From Zygophlyctis sp. KS116 (Eukaryota > Chytridiomycota), in assembly GCA_054661495.1 (NCBI GenBank), contig BAAFSQ010000061.1:1-47660 (forward strand): DNA of 47,660 nucleotides, in the 5' to 3' direction. Positions 11,861 through 22,378 of the stretch are shown one piece after another (positions within the stretch are counted from its first letter, which is position 1; each line of letters begins with the position of its first letter). Both the position numbers and the translations under genes were made by a program. The notes beneath the pieces were generated by a model, which made no database searches, was not told the DNA's origin, and saw only the letters and a list, made by a program, of their open reading frames with translations.

Positions 11861-12356
11861 ATGGGATCTTGCTTCTCTCAATGTTTCCCTAATGCAGAAT
11901 CTAATGGTTTTGTAATTTAATTTTCTCTAAAAATCAGCCAGATGAAACGTCTCATCTTTTATCAAACATTGAAGAGCCGACTCAGCCCGTAAAGTCTGAT
12001 CATGAACCGGAAATTCTAGAATCTTTAGAAAAATACAAGGCTATTGTACAAAAGGCTGCAGAGTAATTTTATAGTTTTAATCGCAAAGAAATCTGATTGA
12101 TGTCTCTTCAACTAGAATCTTAGATCGTGTACAAACTGATATCGAAAAGGCAAATGAATACAGGTACAAATTAATTTCTAAACATAGGAATCTATTGTTA
12201 GATGTGGAGATCAATGGATTGAATATTATAAATCCTTTGAAAATCTCAAATGTCGAAAAGGATAGTGTTATAGAACAGAAAATGATTAGATGGATCGCAG
12301 ATCTAGATAAGAGTATTGATGGTATAAGACTGCAAGTTGATCATTTAAAAATCTAA
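11861..12356 (+). CDS. LAMTOR1-like (Ragulator/EGO) lipid-anchored adaptor
   Basis: Three short exons, 11861-11911, 11938-12062 and 12089-12356, with two 26-nt introns give 147 residues. The N-terminus MGSCFSQCF is a textbook dual acylation signal: Gly2 for myristate, Cys4 and Cys8 for palmitate. The middle has an acidic stretch, then KAAENLIDVSSTRILDRV, which matches the conserved LAMTOR1 segment around IIDVS, then a helix NEYRYKLISKHRNLL and further helices to the end. LAMTOR1/Ego1 holds the Ragulator-Rag GTPase complex on the late endosome or vacuole and links amino-acid status to TORC1. Length fits the family (about 160-185). The assignment rests on the acylation motif plus one conserved block, so it is good but not certain. 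Confidence 0.72.
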
Positions 12357-12542
12357 AAAGTTTAAAGAATTCATCCAGATTAACTCACATAATCATCATG
12401 TTTTCAAAGTACACTACAATTAGAAACTAATAGTTATTCCCGTAAAATATAATCATGGCCTTGTTTATGAACCCATTAAATCAGAGTTGTAGTCTTTTAA
12501 AGAATTTTCCAATATCTCAAGTCCGATCTGAGAAAGTCATAT
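12357..12542. other. Convergent intergenic spacer
   Basis: This 186-bp stretch lies between the stops of the LAMTOR1-like and TRL1 genes. It is AT-rich 3-prime flank for both. No ORF or structural RNA was recognised. Confidence 0.5.
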
Positions 12543-14793
12543 TTACCAAAAAGAATCAATAGTACCAGATATTTGTTCTTTTACTTCGAATTGAGTTTGA
12601 GGGCCGGATTCTAAAAGTTTATTAGAGTAATAAGATCCAACAGACTCTTTTAAAGTCGCAATAGTGATGTGTGGAAACTTATTACCACATTGTACATTTG
12701 TAGGAAGTTGAACTTGAACAGCAATCGCGTTTTCATCCCATACGACCTTGGTCATGGTAATTTCCTGAATTTTCTTTTTGAGTAATTCTGTCTGATTTGT
12801 ATCGTAAAAGGAATATTCTTGCTTGTGAACGTCTTTATATGCAAGAGTAATATGAAAGACTTTGTCCAATGATATATGTGCTTTTGCATTTTCCCAAAAC
12901 GTAACATCCTCTTGCCTTTTTTGAAAACATGAATCCAGAAATGATATAATATCATCATTTATCCGAATTGCATAGTATCTAACTTTGATTTTCTTAACTG
13001 AAGTATATTTAAAGGATTCTGGCTTTTCTTCTTCTAACTTTAAAAAAAGTTTATCAAGTTGCTCTTTTGGCGGAACATCCCATGATAGCTCCTTACAAAC
13101 TTCTTCTAGATTCTGAAAAGAATCATCAAAGAGATTCAATTTGACAACCTTATCAATGGCATAATCGGAAGGAAGAGTTTTATCTAAAGGATCTCTTTTA
13201 GTTAGGAAATTTCGAATTATGACTTCAAACTGTGGGACACGAATAGGAGTCAAACTTTGGTGTCTTTCACCTCTATAATTTATCATAGAAAATATACCTT
13301 ATAACTATTCTCTTTTTGCAAAATTTAATTACTTTAGATTTGTCATATTTTTCCACTTGCCAGTCTAGAGCCAAAACATAACCATTAGTGTATTTTTCTC
13401 TAAATTTCATTGCTAAACTTTGACGATGTTGAAACAAGTGATTATTTTTATCTGCAAAAACCACATCATGGCTATTAAAAGCCTCCAAAACAGCATTTAT
13501 AAAATGATTGGCTGTATTTCTTTTAGGCATATTATCACTTTGAACATGCTCTAATTTTACTGGACAAATCATTTTTAACAATTTTCCCAGAGTACTTTTC
13601 CCAGCACCCACAATAGAGACTGGTATAATTAGAATTTTTGATTTTAAATTTCCCTGTTCCTTAAAATCGGCTTTATATTGATATTCTTGATCTACAATCC
13701 CTTTTAAATTTTCCTTTTCTTCTTGTAAAAACGCATTCCGTGCCTTTATAATCCCCTTATTTTCCAAAAACCCATCAAAATATCCCAAATCTTGATTTAA
13801 TTTCTTATGAACCCATGTCATATACTTTATTGTTTCATGAAAATGAATTTTGAGGCTTGGCTCCACAGTTTCTTTAAAGAGTATTGATTCTTCAGATTTC
13901 ACAATGTCCTTGATATTTGACAAATTATTTTGAGATAAAATATATCTTGAAGCCTGTCTAAATTCCCTATACATCAAATAAGGCCTTTGAAATTTATATT
14001 TTAAAAATAATGGAGCATCATCTTTTCTAGTCCTTAATACAAAACCTTCAATCTCTTGTCCATTTAAAGTCCCATTTTCTTCTACATCCTTTAAATATGC
14101 CTTTAATTCTCCAACATTTGTAAACTCTAATCTTTGAGGAGATAAAAGCCCAAATTTTTTAGCTACTTTATCTACTTGTTCAATTTCCCAAGTATTAAAT
14201 TCCAGAGTATTGTAATTTATACCATGTAAATATAATCCAAATTTACTAGCGGGATAATCTAGAACATGTTCTTCAAAATCCTGATCTATCAATTCAGCAA
14301 CCAGTGTAATTTTCTGATTTAAAAATAGTAGTAAATCGCCAACAGTTTTCCCTGCTTTTTCCAATAAATAAAGTAACCATTCTCTTCCCTTTTGAGCATG
14401 ATCCCCATCAATAGCATTTTTTGAAGTGACAATTAATTCATTCTGTACACTAGAAATAAAAATAATACATCCATTCTCCTTTACCGAGAGATTTATTCCA
14501 TTGACAGACTCTAGAGCCTCCCAACCCGAGAGACTTGAGCCAGAAACACTCTTATCATCAACTATAATAATAAAATAATAAAAAATACAATTGTAAAACT
14601 TATCATATCCTCTTATAACAATTATATTTTGACCATTTTCTTCCAAAACAAAGAATCCTCTTGGTTTAAAGTCTGAAATACAAAAGGATTTAAGGGAATA
14701 ACAGATTAAATCAAGAGAATTATAGGAAAATACTCTTCTTTTCAACTTTTTAGTCTTGTAATCAGCCAAATAAACAGACAAATCTTTATTCAT
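12543..14793 (-). CDS. TRL1: Tripartite tRNA ligase (Trl1 type)
   Basis: Exons 14793-14589, 14561-13298 and 13272-12543 with introns of 27 and 25 nt give 732 residues. The order is ligase, polynucleotide kinase, cyclic phosphodiesterase, as in fungal Trl1. The adenylation motif is KENG (Lys96), preceded by RGYDKFYNF. The kinase P-loop is VGAGKST near residue 387. The 2H phosphodiesterase has both HxT motifs, HITLAY and HITIAT. Trl1 joins exons of tRNAs after intron removal and the unconventionally spliced HAC1-type mRNA. Splicing of intron 2 restores the conserved RGERHQ junction. The 27-nt first intron has no stop, so the raw ORF reads through it. It is shorter than yeast Trl1 (827). The start ATG overlaps the end of the upstream RapGAP gene by 8 nt. 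Confidence 0.93.
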
Positions 14794-15887
14794 TTTCGAG
14801 TAAATATTTAAGTGCCAAATCTGCAATTAAAACAGATCTTGTTCTTTCTAGTTTAGGAGCAAATGCACTAGACTTGTAAGAAGCTCTTTCAGAATTTATT
14901 ACTATTTTTTAAAATTTAATAAAACTTACACAAGTGAAGAAGAAATTCCCTAGATATAACATCAGTTCCTATAATTGGTGGTTCTGGAAGAGTTGGAGTA
15001 AATCCAGGTACTCCAATTTTAGTAGCAATTGTGATTTTATACTTTGAATCAATAGGTTGAACAAGAATTATAATGTGATTTTGTTTAGAGACTATAGAAG
15101 ATAATTGAAAAGGTTCTTGAGATTCTTGAAATATTAAAACAACAATATCATTTCCTATATGTCTTTTTCTATCAATTCTTTGAGAATCTTGAGGATTTAA
15201 AGGTAATAAAGTAGAAATATGAAACATGACATCAAAACCCTGCCATCTAGTAAATATAGATGTTTTTCCAGTTAAATTCTTGCCAGAAGTATCTAATCCA
15301 CCTCTATATCCTTTCCAGTCTGCTAATTCTATTTCTTCTCCTAGAAATTTACAAAAATTTTTGTATTCTTGAGATGTATTTTCTTGTAAATTTGATAAAC
15401 TTTGAAATTCTGTAGTTTGTCCTTGTGTTAGATATAATACACCAAATTTAAAGGATTTAACCAATTGAGATTCTTCCATTTGAATTAATTCTAGAGGTAA
15501 ATCAACATTTTTGATCAAGTTCAAGTTAAAATTGACTAAATCAGGATTAATCCAAGTAAATAGCTCTGAAATTGATGGTTTTAATCCTAGCATCTGTCTC
15601 CACCAACTTTTATGAATTTCAGTCTCTAAAATCATAAACTTTTCATTTCCCTGTCCAGTTCTTAGAATTGCCTTGAAAGTATTTTTATGATTGACTATAG
15701 ATAGCGAGACTGGGCCTCTATGAGATTCTAGAGATAAGAAATTTAAATGTGGTCTTGATAAAAACATATCTCTATACCACAGAATATCTTTTTCTAGTTC
15801 TTCAGATAGTGGTTGTTGTAGAGAAGAGACTTGAGAGTTTACACTTGTGTTTAATAAAATGAATTCTGAGCCTCCCGTTGTCATCAT
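14786..15887 (-). CDS. Rap-type GTPase-activating protein (RapGAP domain)
   Basis: Exons 15887-14930 and 14901-14786, with a 28-nt intron, give 357 residues. The C-terminal two thirds are a RapGAP domain: KFGVLYLTQGQT, ADWKGYRGGLDTSGKN, WQGFDVMFHISTLLP, and the hallmark RKRHIGNDIVVLIFQE, which carries the catalytic Asn thumb (GND). The last exon ends with the family tail SERASYKSSAFAPKLERTR. These proteins switch off Rap/Rheb-type small GTPases; which one is not readable here. The start is placed at the first in-frame ATG (15887), since the frame is closed by a stop upstream of 15935. A 22-codon upstream ORF (15957-15889) fills the gap to OTU1. The stop codon lies inside the TRL1 start region. 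Confidence 0.88.
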
Positions 15888-15959
15888 TTTATTCACAGCC
15901 AATGAATGACCTTGACTCTTTGCTACAAATCTCAAAATTGTATTTTATATCTTGCATTT

Positions 15960-16968
15960 TTAAGCTGAATATTCAGTAAATTCTGCATGTCCAGTCTCCA
16001 TTGCATGCTTTTGAGCCTCATTTTGTCCTATTAATCCCATTCTACAAATTCCACATCTTAGACTAAAATTTGCCAAATCTGTATACTTGTGCTTCTCTTT
16101 TAATCTACTTGCTAATCTTAATGCAGCATCTAATATTTCAGTCTTGAAACTTGAAAACACTGTCACATCAAAATCTTTAGGTCCATCTTGTAAAGGTGAA
16201 ATCGCCAAAACATCATAATGAATTCCAGAATATAATAATAAAACTCTAGAATCGTATTTATCTTGTCCAAATCTATCTACTCTTAATGTAGATATATCTA
16301 TAGAATCTATTTCTAATCCTATAAATATTTTTAAAATTACCAGTTTTATAATATTCTGAAAATATAGCTAATTCTATTCCACCACCCCAAGAATTTAAAT
16401 TTGTAATCCAATTACAGTATTCTATAGGATCTCTTCCTAATATAACTTTAGGATATTCTATAGGATTCTCTAGAATATAATCTCTTACAATTTGTCGTTG
16501 TTTACTATGTAACTCTACATTTCTTTCTAGCACATATGCAATAGAACGAAATAAACAAGAATTATCATCCTTCATTTCTCTAATTACCAAGAATCCATCT
16601 TGCAACTTTTCACTTTTAATATTGTCCTTGTTGGTTGAAATATCATTATCATTACGAGCAATACTAGTAGTACCAGTATTAAGCGTACTTTGGGCGCTAG
16701 TATCAAGTGTACTCTTAACAATAAGAGTACTTTTAGAATTAAGAGTATCAAGAGAGGGAAATATAAGAATCTGATCGCCATTTCTAATAGAGTCTGATAT
16801 TCTAGATCCGCCCAGTGTTGACGGTGGAAATCCAACTTTTAATTCAAAATTTGAAATTCCAGTGACAGAAATTACAAGAGCATGTAGTTCTTGTAAACTT
16901 GCTGTTGGATCTACTTGTTGTAGTGTCCATTTATCACCAGATTTTGGATTTTTAACTGAAATTCTCAT
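15960..16968 (-). CDS. OTU1: Ubiquitin thioesterase OTU1 (YOD1)
   Basis: Exons 16968-16341 and 16318-15960 are joined across a 22-nt intron, the shortest in the window, giving 328 residues. Residues 1-75 are a UBX-like ubiquitin fold used to bind Cdc48/p97. A Ser/Thr/Asn-rich linker leads to the OTU domain with catalytic Asp135 and Cys138 (KDDNSCLFRSIAYVL) and the catalytic His in SGIHYDV. A single C2H2 finger (CGICRMGL...HAMETGH) ends the protein. OTU1 trims ubiquitin chains from Cdc48 clients in ER-associated degradation. UBC6 nearby acts in the same pathway, but there is no sign of co-regulation. The size matches yeast and human proteins (301-348). All catalytic residues are visible. Confidence 0.94.
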
Positions 16969-17081
16969 GGTTAAACTAGAATTTCTTAAGAATTTCTTTG
17001 AGACGAGAGGCTATAAGAATTAATAGTATTTAATTTTACAATATTATAGCACTAAAGGAAATTGGAGCTTCGGAAGTTAAA

Positions 17082-19405
17082 ATGGATAATTACAAGAGCT
17101 GGAAAGGAATTACAAACTATTCCAGTCTTTCAGACTCTACAGAATTTCATTTAAAGACTTGGAAGGCTTCAGACAAGTCTTGGGTTACAAGTAGAAATGG
17201 TGTTTTTAGAAAACCATTAGATACTAGAGGTCAATCTAATAAGAAGGGAGTACAAGATGTTTCTATTAAAACAGAAAATGTAAAACTTAATGTACAAAAT
17301 CACTCTGAGAATCAGTCTAATACTGTCAATACTAATAATTCTCTGTTGGAAAATCTGTCCGAAAATCTGAATTATGGTCAATCAAGGAATCAAGTTGATA
17401 GACTAGACTTGGAAGAGTATAGTACGCGTTTAAAGAACTTGGCTGCTCAAACGGCTCTGGAAAGGAAAAGAGATGGTAAAAGAGTATTTATTCTGTAAAA
17501 TAATTTTAATAGTTGTTGTCAAATGATAGGACAATGTTGTTACAAAATGAAAGACAAAGATATGATGCTTTAGAATCAGATTATCAGACTCTATTAGGAC
17601 AAGTTGAAAAATTACAAAATTCGCATTCAGTAGAGATTTCTACAATTTTAAAGAAATCAAAGACGGCTCAAAGAGCTTTAGGACATGCATTGGATTTAAA
17701 GTCTTTGGAAATTGTAGAATTAAATAGAAATGTAAAAGAATGGCAGTCTAGGTATGCCGATGAATCTGCTAAATGGGTTTTTGCAAATCAAGGATTAAAA
17801 GAAAAATTTCATCCATTACAAGTTCAAGTCAACGAAATTAGAGGGGATTTGGAATCTAAAGAAAAAATTATATCTAAATTAAAGGAAAAGTTGACTCAAT
17901 CGGTTCAAAATTATGAAATTAAACAAGATGAATTAAACAGGTTTGTAAAGTCTTTTAGAAGGACAGAGTCAAGTTTTAATAGGGAAAGAGAGGCATGGTT
18001 AGACTTGAAAATGGAATTATCGGACAAAAATAGGGAATTAGAAACTCTAAAAAAGGAGAATGAAGATTTGAAATTGGGAATATCTAAAAGTAATCAGACA
18101 ATAACGGATATTTCTTCGCTTAAACCTGTTTTAGATGAAGCTAAAAGGAAAATTCAGATTCTATTAGAGAGAGAACAGGACTATTTAGATAAGTTGGAGG
18201 ATCTTTCTATAGAGAATACAAAATATTTACAAGAAAATCAAGTGCTAAAAGACTCTATGCAGTCTCTAGAAAAAGAATTTTTGGTTTTAAATGGGAATTA
18301 TGGAATTTCTTTAAAAGAAATTGAGTCTTTAAGAATTTCTAATCAAGAAAATTTAGATTTAAATTCTAAATTAAACAATACTAAAGATCAGGATATTTGT
18401 CATATTAACGATTTAGCATCAAAATTAGATTTGTTAAAAACTGAAAACATCAAAAATCAAGAAAAAGCATCTGGACTGTCACGGCTTAATGAAGAATTGA
18501 CACGACAAAATCGACAGTTGCAAAAGGAAATTGAATATTCTAAAACTTGCTCTGGAGAATACTATAATAGGATAGAATCTTTAATGCAAGAAAAATCAGC
18601 AATGTCATCTACACTCTTACTAGTCCAGCAGGATTTGTATGATCTGACAAACAGATTTCAAGAACAATCGGAATTGTTAGATCTTGAAAAAAGTAGTAAA
18701 GCAGGATTTATCAAGGAAAATTCTATCAAATTTCAAAATGTTACTAGTCGAATTAATAATCTTCAATCCACAATCGAAGAAACATCAAAATTACTCGCAG
18801 AATACAAAAACAATGAAATAACTCTTCGTGGAAATCTGTCTGAAAGAAATGATTTACTTCAAGAAAAAGAGTTGGAAATTTTACAATTAAGAAACTCTTG
18901 TATCTCTCTACAAGACTCTCTTTCAAATCAATCCAAAGAATTTAAAGATGTAACGGAATCTAGAAAACTTCAAGTTTCTAGACTCTCTGAAATGTATGAA
19001 TCTGATCTTGAATCCTTCAAAACCAAGATTTCTAATTTATTGTCTGAATTAGAGTCTAAAAAGACTCATATTAATGAATCTAAAATCGAAGTTACTAATC
19101 TCAAGTATGAAAACGCTAGTCTGGTTGGTGAAATCAGTCATTTAAGGAGTGAAATACAAAAGGGAGAGTCTGGAGAGACAAGTTTAAAATCAAGACTGGC
19201 ATCTCTAGAGTCTTTAATTTCAACATTTGAATCTCAAGTTTCAATGTATAAATCTAAAATATCTAGTCTAGAGTCTCAAATATCAGTTTTAGAAAAGGAA
19301 TCTCAAATATCCAAAAAGAATTTCAGTTTTGAACCATTGAGTTTGGGAAAACTTCAAGAAAAATTAACTCAACAATTGGATTCAATCGTAGAAAATCAAT
19401 TCTGA
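17082..19405 (+). CDS. Long coiled-coil protein of unknown function
   Basis: Exons 17082-17494 and 17530-19405 with a 35-nt intron give 762 residues. The first 110 residues are polar, with Trp-containing segments (WKGITNYSSL, TWKASDKSWVTSRNGVFRKP) and an Asn/Ser-rich linker. From about residue 115 to the end the sequence is almost continuous heptad-like coiled coil, rich in Glu, Lys, Ser, Leu and Asn and poor in Pro and Gly. No motor, zinc or membrane motif was seen. Such proteins are often golgins, centrosome/basal-body components or tethering factors. I cannot assign one. The short Trp-rich head is the most useful part for a search. An internal TAG offers an 18-nt alternative intron, but that breaks the frame. 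Confidence 0.8.
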
Positions 19406-19593
19406 GATTTTATTGGTTCTAGAATCTGTAGCAAGTGAAGAACATCTTTTTCAATTTCAGCTTCCTTCAAGGCTGCCAAGGCTGATAATTTTTGAAGAGA
19501 AATTTTTGAATTTTCTATTGGTCTGACTGGTAATTTTTGAACTGGTTCAAGTAGACAAGGATGCAAGACTTTGGACCAAGACTTCCGCCTCAT
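19396..19593 (-). CDS. Possible small helical protein (65 residues)
   Basis: An ATG-initiated 65-codon ORF lies antisense to the spacer between the coiled-coil gene and GPALPP1. It overlaps the first by 10 nt and the start of the second by 33 nt. The product has a proline-bounded N-terminus (HPCLLEPVQKLPVRPIEN) and an amphipathic helix (ALAALKEAEIEKDVLHLLQ). Its codons favour A/T in third position, as in neighbouring genes, and the spacer would otherwise be empty. No family is recognised. It may still be a chance ORF. Confidence 0.4.
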   Translation of the reverse strand: MRRKSWSKVLHPCLLEPVQKLPVRPIENSKISLQKLSALAALKEAEIEKDVLHLLQILEPIKSQN

Positions 19594-19995
19594 TTATTGA
19601 AGAGAAAAGCAGAAGAAAACCCCAAATTTAAATCTAGAGCTAGTAGTAGTTCTAGATCAAGTGGTAGTGATGATTCTAGTGGTAGTTCTAGTGATGACAT
19701 GATTGGACCAGTTCCAGTCTCTCAATCTCTGCCAGTATCTAAAAAAAAGAAGAGAGAATCTCAAAAGAGTGCAGTCAGGACTGTTGATAATCCTCTAGAT
19801 AAAACTCTGCAAGTTGCTCAAGACAAGGATGAAACCAAAAAATCTCTCTTGCAACAACATCAGTCAACGAATATGGGAAATAAATTACCTCTAGATCTTA
19901 ACCAAGTCAGAAACATTATGGCTCCACTAAAAAGAGAATCAATAATTGAACAAGCTAAATCTCTAGATTCTAGATTTACTAAAAATTCTTTATAG
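19561..19995 (+). CDS. GPALPP1-like protein (DUF3752)
   Basis: A single exon of 144 residues. The N-terminus has the GPALPP-type motif FGPRLPPHLLKRK, then a Ser/Asp-rich acidic tract, a second motif MIGPVPV, a basic KKKKRESQ patch, and the conserved C-terminal block LPLDLNQVRN...IIEQAKSLDSRFT. In GPALPP1/DUF3752 proteins the same block ends the molecule. The family is nuclear, of uncertain function and linked to RNA processing. This copy is short compared with animals (about 340). Its 3-prime end overlaps the PER1 gene by 17 nt tail to tail. Confidence 0.75.
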   Translation: MQDFGPRLPPHLLKRKAEENPKFKSRASSSSRSSGSDDSSGSSSDDMIGPVPVSQSLPVSKKKKRESQKSAVRTVDNPLDKTLQVAQDKDETKKSLLQQHQSTNMGNKLPLDLNQVRNIMAPLKRESIIEQAKSLDSRFTKNSL

Positions 19996-20899
19996 ATTCC
20001 TCTTGTTTTAAATCACTCTTGAGAAAAGAATAATGTAGATAAACTAGAGGTATAGTACTTAAATGCCATATAGAATGTGCATCTAAAATTCCAAAAATTG
20101 GTGAAAAATCAAATACTTCCAAACACATTGCGCAAGTAATTAAAATAACAAATGCAACTTGCTTTAGTCCATAATCAGTCTTGATTCCAACTCTAAAATA
20201 CCATAAAATCCATTGTAAATTAGTTAAAAACCCAAAACTTATTCCAATAATCATATTATAAGAATAATCAAATGCTCCAAAAGACAAATATAATACATGT
20301 CCTATATAGTAAATAGTAAGAAATCTCTTTAGAGTCTTTTGAGATTTTAGAGATAAATTCCAAGATTTTACAGTAGCAATAAAAAAAGAATATTCTAAAC
20401 CCATGATTGCCATGTAATAATCTGCTTTTTCTGTAATTGGGAAATCTCTAGAATGAAATATTGTCGAAGCAATCCATAAAAGTATAGAAATTCTAGAAAA
20501 ATTCATGTAAATATTTCGTAAATGAGATTCTCTAAAACTTTCTAGTACTTTATAGCCTTTTAAATGAGCAATCATATTTCCTAGAGAGAAAATCACTGAA
20601 GCTGGTTCCTGTATTCCTAAAATTCTAGTAAATGGCCATTTCCCATAGTATTGTAGCAGTGGCAGTCCTTGAGAAGAGCGAACAGAAGAAAAATACTGCA
20701 TGCAAGTGTATTTACAATTATCCAAACAAGACCAACCAGTTAATTTCAAGAATAAATTTAGATCTGAAATACAATTATTAGATTTACATTTTTCCTGTCT
20801 TATACAAGCCTGAAATTCTTGTAGTCTATCTCCTGCTGAGCCTGAAACTATTCCAAATATTACTATTAATACTACCAGTTTTAGAAACACTCTAATCAT
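19979..20899 (-). CDS. PER1: PER1/PGAP3 GPI-lipid remodelling protein
   Basis: An intronless 306-residue membrane protein. A signal peptide (about 1-22) precedes a Cys-rich luminal segment (FQACIRQEKCKSNNC, WSCLDNCKYTCMQ). The family motif QYYGKWPFTR then leads into seven hydrophobic segments. Conserved histidines are visible in STIFHSRD, SIWHLSTIP and YLHYS, as in the CREST superfamily of hydrolases. PER1/PGAP3 removes the sn-2 fatty acid from GPI anchors in the ER or Golgi, so surface proteins such as the one at the left edge would be downstream clients (inference). Length is close to yeast Per1 (357) and human PGAP3 (320). Confidence 0.92.
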   Translation of the reverse strand: MIRVFLKLVVLIVIFGIVSGSAGDRLQEFQACIRQEKCKSNNCISDLNLFLKLTGWSCLDNCKYTCMQYFSSVRSSQGLPLLQYYGKWPFTRILGIQEPASVIFSLGNMIAHLKGYKVLESFRESHLRNIYMNFSRISILLWIASTIFHSRDFPITEKADYYMAIMGLEYSFFIATVKSWNLSLKSQKTLKRFLTIYYIGHVLYLSFGAFDYSYNMIIGISFGFLTNLQWILWYFRVGIKTDYGLKQVAFVILITCAMCLEVFDFSPIFGILDAHSIWHLSTIPLVYLHYSFLKSDLKQEESIKNF

Positions 20900-20969
20900 T
20901 TTAAAAGTCGATATCTTTTTTTTTTAAATTTAAATTGTAAAATTATCTACTTAAAGTAGACTATAGTGA

Positions 20970-21582
20970 CTATAGTCCTTTAGAGACAAACAAGACATGA
21001 TCTACAATATCTGTAATAGATTCTTCAAATTTAAATTCTTTTGGAGATTTCTCAGTCACTTTTAAAGGTAATAACCATCCTATATCATAAAATATTAAAA
21101 TTATTACCTGCTCCTGCATCAATATCCCAATTTCTTTCACGTACAGATTTACCAATTAAATCAGTTGGAATTCCTAGTATAGACGATGCTTTTCCAGGTT
21201 CAATTGAAATATATACTTTAGAGAGTCTAGAGAATTGTGATTCTCCTAAAGAGACTTTAAAATGTTGAATTAAAATAGAATTAATTTCATAGTTCCAAGT
21301 GAAATTAGAAATTCTGAGGAAAAGTTTCCTATATTGAAATGAAGCTAATAAAGTAGCAATTTCAGACCATTGATTGCAATCATGATCAGTTTTAGAAATT
21401 CTTTTAATCAAGAATCTTAATGGAACAATTTGATTTAAAATACAATAAATTCCAGCTAAAATACAAGTAAATTCAGGAGTTGATTCATTTCCTAGACTGT
21501 AAGTTTGTAATTCATAGTCTTGAAGAATATTTTGAATCTTGTAATAGTCTTTTGAAGCGAGTAAATATGATATTTCTTGCAT
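20970..21582 (-). CDS. CSN8: COP9 signalosome subunit 8 (CSN8)
   Basis: Exons 21582-21108 and 21079-20970 with a 28-nt intron give 194 residues, close to human CSN8 (209). The fold reads as CSN8/PSD8/EIF3K-type helices (EISYLLASKDYYKIQNILQ, FTCILAGIYCILNQI), then winged-helix sequence with SILGIPTDLIGKSVRERNWDIDAGAG and WLLPLKV. The C-terminal helix ESITDIVDHVLFVSKGL matches the family end. CSN8 belongs to the complex that removes Nedd8 from cullins. The next gene upstream on this strand (UBC6) starts from its own spacer of about 70 bp. Remote similarity to Rpn12 or eIF3k is an alternative but fits less well in length and C-terminus. Confidence 0.75.
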
Positions 21583-21650
21583 TTTTGCTCTTTCACTTCT
21601 AATTTATTCACAACAAACTCAATACTCACATAAAAAATCTTAAAAAAGTC

Positions 21651-22355
21651 TTACAATCGATCTATAATTTTCAAGACAATCAAATACACAAATAAACTTG
21701 ATAATACCAACAGTTTCCAATCAATGACAGATCGAACGTTGCTAGAAGGGGTGACTACAGGCGCAGGACCACTGTGAGATGGGAGAGCAGGAGAGGCGTT
21801 GGGTGGGGTAGAATGAGAGTTTGAAGCAAGATCTGGAAATACTTTTAGAAATTTTGGGTTTGATCTATTGAATTCAAAAGATGATTTGGCCAATTGTTTT
21901 TTTGTAGCTACAGATGTATCTATAGATCCAGTAGTAAATGTATCTTCTACTATAATATTATTATTTTTTAAAAAATTACACATAAATGAGAGTAATCCCG
22001 TTAAAATTGTTGATACAGACCATGCAGGATTCCAAGTTCCAGGATGGAAATCAGACATTGATAGGCATAGACGTGTATTAGTTGCAAATCTACCATTGGG
22101 AGTAATCATTTTAATAGCTAAAAGTAAGTTGAGAATATAATTCTTACTGGGAGGTTTATAAGGATAGTCGGATGGAAAGATTAATTTCCCATGATATTCT
22201 CCACCTTCAAAAGGAGTTTCTGGAGGGCCCTGAATCACATAATGAAATTCTAAAATGTTGGATTCTAATGGTCGAGCTAATATAAATGGCGGTGGGTTTT
22301 TCTCAAGTGCTAGAGCTTCTTTTGTGAGTCTTTTAAGTGCTGATTTTGACGCCAT
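21651..22355 (-). CDS. UBC6: Ubiquitin-conjugating enzyme E2, ER tail-anchored (Ubc6/UBE2J type)
   Basis: Exons 22355-22148, 22117-21980 and 21949-21651 with two 30-nt introns give 214 residues. The UBC fold has the catalytic Cys at residue 87 in TRLCLSMSDFHPGTWNPAW, the same position as in yeast Ubc6. It lacks the classical HPN tripeptide, typical for this subfamily. A Pro/Ser linker leads to a C-terminal transmembrane anchor (LLVLSSLFVYLIVLKII), so it sits in the ER membrane facing the cytosol and works in ER-associated degradation. Both introns are multiples of three without an in-frame stop. The raw ORF therefore reads through, but both insertions would fall inside the conserved core (PPTIKMITP and SFMLEDTFTTGS). 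Confidence 0.95.
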   Translation of the reverse strand: MASKSALKRLTKEALALEKNPPPFILARPLESNILEFHYVIQGPPETPFEGGEYHGKLIFPSDYPYKPPSKNYILNLLLAIKMITPNGRFATNTRLCLSMSDFHPGTWNPAWSVSTILTGLLSFMCNFLKNNNIIVEDTFTTGSIDTSVATKKQLAKSSFEFNRSNPKFLKVFPDLASNSHSTPPNASPALPSHSGPAPVVTPSSNVRSVIDWKLLVLSSLFVYLIVLKIIDRL

Positions 22356-22378
22356 TTTTTAAGGTTTTTTCAAGTTTT

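Noticed and set aside
15888-15935. RapGAP start at 15935
   Set aside because: That codon is TTG and the frame has a stop just upstream. The first ATG is at 15887; an unseen short upstream exon remains possible.
17495-17512. 18-nt intron in the coiled-coil gene
   Set aside because: Shorter than any other intron here, and it shifts the frame; the 35-nt version keeps it.
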